The translations under genes were made by a program, and so were the position numbers. Shown piece after piece: positions 59,495 through 64,000 of a DNA stretch of 64,000 nt. The notes beneath the pieces were generated by a model. That model was not told the DNA's origin, did no database searches, and saw only the letters and a program-made list of their open reading frames with translations. The stretch spans positions 1,674,001-1,738,000 of the forward strand of contig NZ_WIXO01000001.1 in the NCBI RefSeq assembly GCF_009709575.1, written 5' to 3'. Position 1 is the first letter of the stretch; the number at the start of each line of letters is the position of its first letter. Source of the DNA: Streptomyces taklimakanensis. GTDB lineage: Bacteria; Actinomycetota; Actinomycetes; Streptomycetales; Streptomycetaceae.

Positions 59495-62047
59495 TCAGCG
59501 TCCCGAGGCGGTGACCGTGCCGTCGGCCGTGACGGCCAGGGAGCCGTGGGTGTCGGTGCGCAGGACGGCCGCGCCCGAGGCGCGCAGCCCGAGGACGGTC
59601 CTGGGGGACGGATGGCCATAGGGGTTGTCCTCTCCGCAGGAGACGAGGGCGACGCGCGGGCGCAGACGTTCCAGCAGCCGTGGCTCCTGTCGGGCGGACC
59701 CGTGGTGGGCGACCTTGAGGACGTCCACGGGCGGCAGGTCCGGGTGGCTCTCCAGCAGGCGTCGTTGGGCCGGGGGTTCGAGGTCGCCGGGGAGGAAGAC
59801 CGTCAGCCCCGCGGTACGGACGAGCAGGGTGACGCTGGAGTCGTTGGCCTCCTCCCCGGATGCCGAGGGAGGGCCTGGGGGCGGGGGTCGGCGGGGCCAC
59901 AGCACCTCCCAGGACAGATCGCCCGTCCGACGCCGCTCCCCCGGGGTCGCCCGCACCATCGGAACGCCCGCGCGGGCCGCCTCGCGCCGTACGGCCGCCG
60001 CCTGACCGGACGGCTCGCCCAGGGGGGTGGTCTGGATCGCCCCGACCGCCCTGCCGCGCAGCACCCCGGGCACGCCGGCCACGTGGTCGGCGTGGAAGTG
60101 GGTGAGCACCAACAGCGGGACGGTGGTGACGCCGAGGGCTCGCAGGCAGCGGTCGACGGGCTCGGGGTCGGGGCCGGTGTCGACGACGACCGCCGCCCCC
60201 TCCCCCGCCGCCAGCGCCAACGCGTCGCCCTGGCCGACGTCGCAGACCACCATCCGCCAGTTCGGTGGTGGCCAGCCGACGAGCGGACGGAACAGCGGGG
60301 CGGGCCGCAGAACCGCCAGGAGCAGCAGGACGACGCAGGCCGCGCAGAGCCAGGGGTGCCGCACCAGTCGCCGTGCGGCCAGGACCACCGACACGATGAG
60401 GACCGCCAGCAGCAGCGCCCCCGCCCAACTGCCGGACCAGGGGATCTCCGCACCGGGCAGGGAGGCCCCCGTACGGGCGACGGCGGCGATGCCCTCGGTG
60501 GGCCGGCCCGCCGCCCAGGCCAGCGCCTCCGCCGTCCACATCGACACCGGAGCGGCCGCCAGGGCCGCGAAGCCGAGGACGGTGGCCGGCACCACCAGGA
60601 ACTCCGCCAAGAGGTTGCACGGGACCGCCACCAGGCTGACGTGGGAGGCCAGGACGGCGACCACGGGCGCGCAGACCGCCTGTGCCGCGGCGGCCGCGGC
60701 CAGGGCCTCGGCGACGCGTCCGGGCACGCCCCGACGGCGCAGGGCCTCGCTCCACCGGGGCGCCACGGTCAGCAGCGAGCCGGTGGCCAGGACCGAGAGC
60801 AGGAAACCGTAGTCGCGGGCCAGCCAGGGATCGTGGAGGACGAGCAGCAGGACGGCCGCGGCCAGCGCGGGCAGGAGGGACCTGCGCCTGCCGGTGCCGA
60901 TCGCCACGATGGTGATCAGTCCGCAGGCGGCCGCCCGCAACACGCTCGGTTCCGGGCGGCAGACCACCACGAAGGCCAGGGTGATCAGTGCGCAGACGAC
61001 CGCCGTGGTGCGCAACGACAGCCCCAACAGGGGCGCGGCCCCCCGTCGCTCGGCACGGGAGGCCGTGCCGGGCGGTCCGATGAGCAGCACCAGCAGGATC
61101 GACAGGTTGGCACCGCTCACCGCCAGCAGGTGCAGCATGTCCGCCGCGCGGAAGGCGGCGTCGAGATCGGCCGGGATGCGGGAGGTGTCGCCGACCACCA
61201 GACCGGGCAACAACGCCCGCGCGTCCGGTGACAGGCCGTCACTCGCCTCGCGCAGCCCCGACCGCAGCCTCCCGGCGATGCGTTGCGCTGCCGGCGGCGC
61301 ACCGGTCACCGTGGGCGGTTCCTCGCCCCGTACCCGCAACACGGCGGCCACGTCCCGACCGCCCGCGCCGTCCTCCCGCGCGGGTGCCGATCGGGCCCTC
61401 ACCTCCAGGCGGGTGCCGGGCAGCAGTTCCCGCCAGGCCGACGGCGGCCGGGCCGCCCGCCCCGCCGCGGCCTGGCGCGTGCCCGGCCCGCCCCACAACA
61501 CCACCAGCAGGACCGGAGACCGGGCCTCGGTCACCGTGCCGCCGGCCCCGGTGACGCGCAGGGCGTCGGCCCGGAGCACGATCGCGCCCGGCAGCCGCTC
61601 GGATCCGTGGACACGGGGGCGCGCCGACCGCGGATCGCCGGTGACGACCACCTCCGCGGTGACGTGGGCGTACCGCCGGGCCGACTCCGGCAGGGGGCCT
61701 CGGTGCACGTCGGCGACGTGCGCGGCGGCCACTCCGCCGCCCGTCGCGGCGCACACCAGTGCCATCGCGACCGCCGTGCGCCCGCTCGACCGCCCCCGGC
61801 CCCGGGCCGGCACCAAAAGTGCCACGGCCAGCAGGGCACAGGCGGAGGCGCCGACCACCGCGGTGCGGCCCGGAAGCCCCAGGGCCAGTGCCGCGGCCCC
61901 CCAGGCGGCCAGGGCGGGCGGGACCAGACGGAGATCGGCCGGGCCCTCCTGGCGCGGGTGGGCCGCTCCCAGTCGGTGTCCTGATCCGGCGTGCACCGCC
62001 GCCCGTGCCGCGCTCCGGACCGCCCGGACGCCCGCCGAGGTGCTCAC
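59495..62047 (-). CDS. comEC: ComEC/Rec2-like DNA uptake channel
   Basis: 850 residues. N-terminal membrane helices, an OB/DUF4131-like segment (VTGDPRSARPRVHG...), the competence membrane domain (LLPGLVVGDTSRIPADLDAAFRAADMLHLLAVSGANLSILL) and a C-terminal metallo-beta-lactamase domain with THFHADHVAG at about 649-658. It is the probable inner-membrane pore for DNA. The GTG start overlaps comEA (GTGA). Natural transformation is not established for streptomycetes, so the role of comEA/comEC there is open. Confidence 0.93.
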   Translation of the reverse strand: MSTSAGVRAVRSAARAAVHAGSGHRLGAAHPRQEGPADLRLVPPALAAWGAAALALGLPGRTAVVGASACALLAVALLVPARGRGRSSGRTAVAMALVCAATGGGVAAAHVADVHRGPLPESARRYAHVTAEVVVTGDPRSARPRVHGSERLPGAIVLRADALRVTGAGGTVTEARSPVLLVVLWGGPGTRQAAAGRAARPPSAWRELLPGTRLEVRARSAPAREDGAGGRDVAAVLRVRGEEPPTVTGAPPAAQRIAGRLRSGLREASDGLSPDARALLPGLVVGDTSRIPADLDAAFRAADMLHLLAVSGANLSILLVLLIGPPGTASRAERRGAAPLLGLSLRTTAVVCALITLAFVVVCRPEPSVLRAAACGLITIVAIGTGRRRSLLPALAAAVLLLVLHDPWLARDYGFLLSVLATGSLLTVAPRWSEALRRRGVPGRVAEALAAAAAAQAVCAPVVAVLASHVSLVAVPCNLLAEFLVVPATVLGFAALAAAPVSMWTAEALAWAAGRPTEGIAAVARTGASLPGAEIPWSGSWAGALLLAVLIVSVVLAARRLVRHPWLCAACVVLLLLAVLRPAPLFRPLVGWPPPNWRMVVCDVGQGDALALAAGEGAAVVVDTGPDPEPVDRCLRALGVTTVPLLVLTHFHADHVAGVPGVLRGRAVGAIQTTPLGEPSGQAAAVRREAARAGVPMVRATPGERRRTGDLSWEVLWPRRPPPPGPPSASGEEANDSSVTLLVRTAGLTVFLPGDLEPPAQRRLLESHPDLPPVDVLKVAHHGSARQEPRLLERLRPRVALVSCGEDNPYGHPSPRTVLGLRASGAAVLRTDTHGSLAVTADGTVTASGR

Positions 62048-63399
62048 GGCCCGACCAGGGGGCGGAGATCGGCGAAGCGCCGCTCGCCGATACCGCTCAC
62101 CTCGCGGAGTTCGTCGACCGAGGAGAACCCGCCGTGCTCGGTGCGGTAGTCGACGATGCGCCGGGCCATGACGGGGCCGATGCCGGGAAGGGCGTCGAGC
62201 TGCTCGACGGTGGCCGAGTTGAGGCTGACCGGTGCGCCGGGCGGCGCCCCCGCCCCGGCGGGTGGGACGGGCACGCCCGCCGGAGCGGGGGGCTCGCCGA
62301 CGACGATCTGTTCTCCGTCGGCCACCGGCCGGGCGCGGTTGAGGCCGTGGAGGTCCGTGCCCGGCCTGACGCCGCCCGCGGCCTCCAGGGCGTCGGCCAC
62401 GCGCGCGCCGGGCGGCAGCCGGTGGAGCCCCGGCCTGCGGACCTCGCCCGCCACGTCCACCAGCAGCCGTCCGGCGGCCGGGGGCGACGCGCCGAGGGAC
62501 GGCGGGGGCGCTTCCGACGGCGGCACGGGACGCGAGCGGGACGCGGACTCCACCGGCGGTGCCTCCACCGTCCGCGGGCGCCCGCTCCAGAAGTGGTGCG
62601 CGGCGAGGCCGAGCGCCAGGACCAGGACGACGGTGAGCGCGGCGAGCGAGCGCGGCGCCGCACCGAACCGCGCCCGAGCCCACAACGGCAGCCGATCCCG
62701 TACCGCTTCCGTCAACCGCTCGTACCGGGACGAGCGCGGAGTCCTCGGACCGGCCGACGGCGCGGTGACGGCACCGGGACCCGGCACGGCGTCGTCCGAC
62801 ACGGTGTCGCCCGGCACGGGTTCGTCCGCCGCGCCCTTGGGGTCGGGCCCGTGGGCCTCGGTGGAGGCGCGCGCCGGCACCCGTGGCCGCCGTTCCGCCA
62901 CCCCTCGCCGGACGCGCGCCCGCCGCACCGCCTCGCGTGCCGAGGCGATCGCCTCGGCACGCGGCAGCGGAGCCGCTCGGACGGCCTCCGCGGCAACGGG
63001 ATCAGGGGTGGGACCGGAGGCGGGGACGGAGGAGGCGGCGGGGACGGAGGAGGCGGAAGGGCGCACGGGCGCGAGGAGGCCGTCGGGGCCGCGTGGCTCA
63101 CGCCCCGAGGCTCCGGAGGGCGGATCCAACGGCAGCGCGCTCGCCCGCTCCCTCAGCGCGCGGGCGTCGGCCGCCCGCCGGAGCCCTCGCCCCCGGACCC
63201 GCGCGCGCATGCGGTGACCGGGGCCGTCCGCCCTCCGGTGGCGCCCCGGCCCTGTCGACCGGCCCCAGGTGGGAGGCCGCCCGGTCGAGGGGGAGGGGGA
63301 GGGGGAAGCGGGCTCCGCGGCGGAGACGGACGCGGAGGTGGAGGTGGAGGTGGAGGGGTCGGAGGGGAAACGCGGTCGAAGGCGTGGTCGAGAGCTCAT
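62044..63399 (-). CDS. comEA: ComEA-like helix-hairpin-helix DNA-binding protein
   Basis: 451 residues, much longer than typical ComEA. Residues 1-240 are a low-complexity Arg/Pro/Ser-rich region; a membrane helix (SLAALTVVLVLALGLAAHHF) at about 250-270; then a SLBB-like segment (LLVDVAGEVRRPGLHRLPPGARVADALEAAGG) and a C-terminal double helix-hairpin-helix (VSLNSATVEQLDALPGIGP then GGFSSVDELREVSGIG). The membrane-bound HhH domain likely receives incoming DNA for ComEC. Much of the N-terminus may be cytoplasmic and disordered; a start further downstream is possible. Confidence 0.9.
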   Translation of the reverse strand: MSSRPRLRPRFPSDPSTSTSTSASVSAAEPASPSPSPSTGRPPTWGRSTGPGRHRRADGPGHRMRARVRGRGLRRAADARALRERASALPLDPPSGASGREPRGPDGLLAPVRPSASSVPAASSVPASGPTPDPVAAEAVRAAPLPRAEAIASAREAVRRARVRRGVAERRPRVPARASTEAHGPDPKGAADEPVPGDTVSDDAVPGPGAVTAPSAGPRTPRSSRYERLTEAVRDRLPLWARARFGAAPRSLAALTVVLVLALGLAAHHFWSGRPRTVEAPPVESASRSRPVPPSEAPPPSLGASPPAAGRLLVDVAGEVRRPGLHRLPPGARVADALEAAGGVRPGTDLHGLNRARPVADGEQIVVGEPPAPAGVPVPPAGAGAPPGAPVSLNSATVEQLDALPGIGPVMARRIVDYRTEHGGFSSVDELREVSGIGERRFADLRPLVGP

Positions 63400-63458
63400 G
63401 TCGGCCGACGGTAGGGCGGGCCCGCCCCTTCCTTCCGGCGGCCGCCCTTTCCCGTGGA

Positions 63459-64000
63459 CTACCGGCCGGTTGTGGACAACTCCGCCACCTGTTTGAGTGA
63501 CACCACCACGCCCAGCAACCCCGGCCCCGTGTGCGCGCCGATCACCGCCCCCACCTCGCTGACGTGCAGTTCCTCCAGCCCCGGCAGCCGTTCGCGCAGG
63601 CGCTGCGCGAGGTGGTCGGCACGGTCCGCCGCCGCCAGGTGGTGCACGGCGACGTCCACGGGCGCGGTTCCCGCCCGGTCCACGACGATCTCCTCCAGAC
63701 GGGCGATGGCGCGGGAGGCGGTGCGGACCTTCTCCAACAGACCGATGCGGCCGTTCTCCAGCTCCAACAGCGGCTTGACCGCCAGCGCGGAGCCCAGCAG
63801 CGCCCGGGCGGCGCCGATACGGCCACCACGCCGCAGGTACTCCAGGGTGTCCACGTAGAAGAACGCCGAGGTTCCCGCGGCGCGCTTGCGCGCCGCGGCG
63901 ACCGTCTCCTCCAGGGTGCCGCCCGCCTCGGCGGTCCCGGCCGCGGCCAGGGCGCAGAAGCCCAGTGCCATCGCCACCATGCCGGTGTCCACCACACGCA
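63459..64000 (-). CDS. DegV-family fatty-acid-binding protein (5' part missing)
   Basis: 180 C-terminal residues visible; the gene continues past the window edge. MVAMALGFCALAAAGTAEAGG, FFYVDTLEYLRRGGRIGAARALLGSALAVKPLL and the C-terminal GAVIGAHTGPGLLGVVV are DegV hallmarks. DegV proteins (FakB) bind fatty acids for the FakA kinase pathway. The stop TAG is at 63459. No start is inside the window. Confidence 0.92.
   Translation of the reverse strand, partial: RVVDTGMVAMALGFCALAAAGTAEAGGTLEETVAAARKRAAGTSAFFYVDTLEYLRRGGRIGAARALLGSALAVKPLLELENGRIGLLEKVRTASRAIARLEEIVVDRAGTAPVDVAVHHLAAADRADHLAQRLRERLPGLEELHVSEVGAVIGAHTGPGLLGVVVSLKQVAELSTTGR

Noticed and set aside
62041..63460. G-rich low-complexity stretch near 63290-63370 as a regulatory element
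   Set aside because: It lies within the start of the long ComEA coding region and reflects Ser/Pro-coding repeats on the minus strand, so it needs no separate explanation.

Overview
The window is about 64 kb of very GC-rich DNA that reads as the chromosomal core of a Streptomyces-type actinomycete. The evidence is strong G/C bias at third codon positions, many GTG starts, near-continuous coding on the minus strand with small plus-strand islands, and gene order typical of streptomycetes: znuABC-zur-uppS-recO, then leuA, then era ... ybeY-phoH ... rsmE-dnaJ-hrcA ... hemW-fadD-lepA-rpsT-holA ... comEC-comEA-degV. A WhiJ-like regulator/DUF397/ATP-binding trio, found almost only in streptomycetes, supports this. 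I see no rRNA, tRNA, CRISPR array, transposase or integrase.

Left part (1-16 kb). A secreted GH81 beta-1,3-glucanase has a clear promoter with a perfect palindromic operator. Next come a small HTH gene and an AT-richer gene for a RhiA-like protein, which looks acquired. After pyruvate phosphate dikinase there is a carbohydrate locus: an ABC importer (binding lipoprotein and two permeases), a ROK regulator, and a divergent cytoplasmic GH63-like hydrolase. No ATPase gene is present, so the importer probably shares a housekeeping one. tRNA-dihydrouridine synthase and a small zinc-ribbon membrane protein follow.

Middle (16.8-32 kb). glyS is divergent from a zinc uptake operon (znuA-znuC-znuB) that carries two Zur-like boxes and is followed by zur. 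Then come uppS, recO, a TerB-like gene, a SUKH/SMI1-like gene, the WhiJ-like trio, leuA with a leucine-rich leader peptide, and a pirin / NhaA-thioredoxin operon.

Right part (32-64 kb). This is mostly conserved housekeeping: era, ybeY, phoH, a CorC/HlyC protein, rnz, a HIT protein, rsmE, hrcA-dnaJ under a perfect CIRCE element, hemW, fadD, lepA, rpsT, holA, comEC, comEA and a truncated degV. Accessory inserts include two adjacent genes for small secreted proteins (one with an aerolysin-like beta-rich pattern, one beta/gamma-crystallin-like), a glucarate dehydratase-family/PfkB pair with its own promoter and operator, and a membrane-anchored phosphate-binding-protein-like gene beside a lipoprotein L,D-transpeptidase.

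Two themes recur. Many genes have a -10-like hexamer ending 6-8 nt before the start codon, which predicts leaderless mRNAs. Several promoters carry palindromes close to the predicted transcription start, each likely a repressor site. I found no clear undescribed multi-gene defence or biosynthetic system. The best candidates for new biology are the secreted pair at 33.5-34.8 kb, the RhiA-like gene at 3.9-4.7 kb, and the membrane PstS-like protein at 56.8-58.3 kb.
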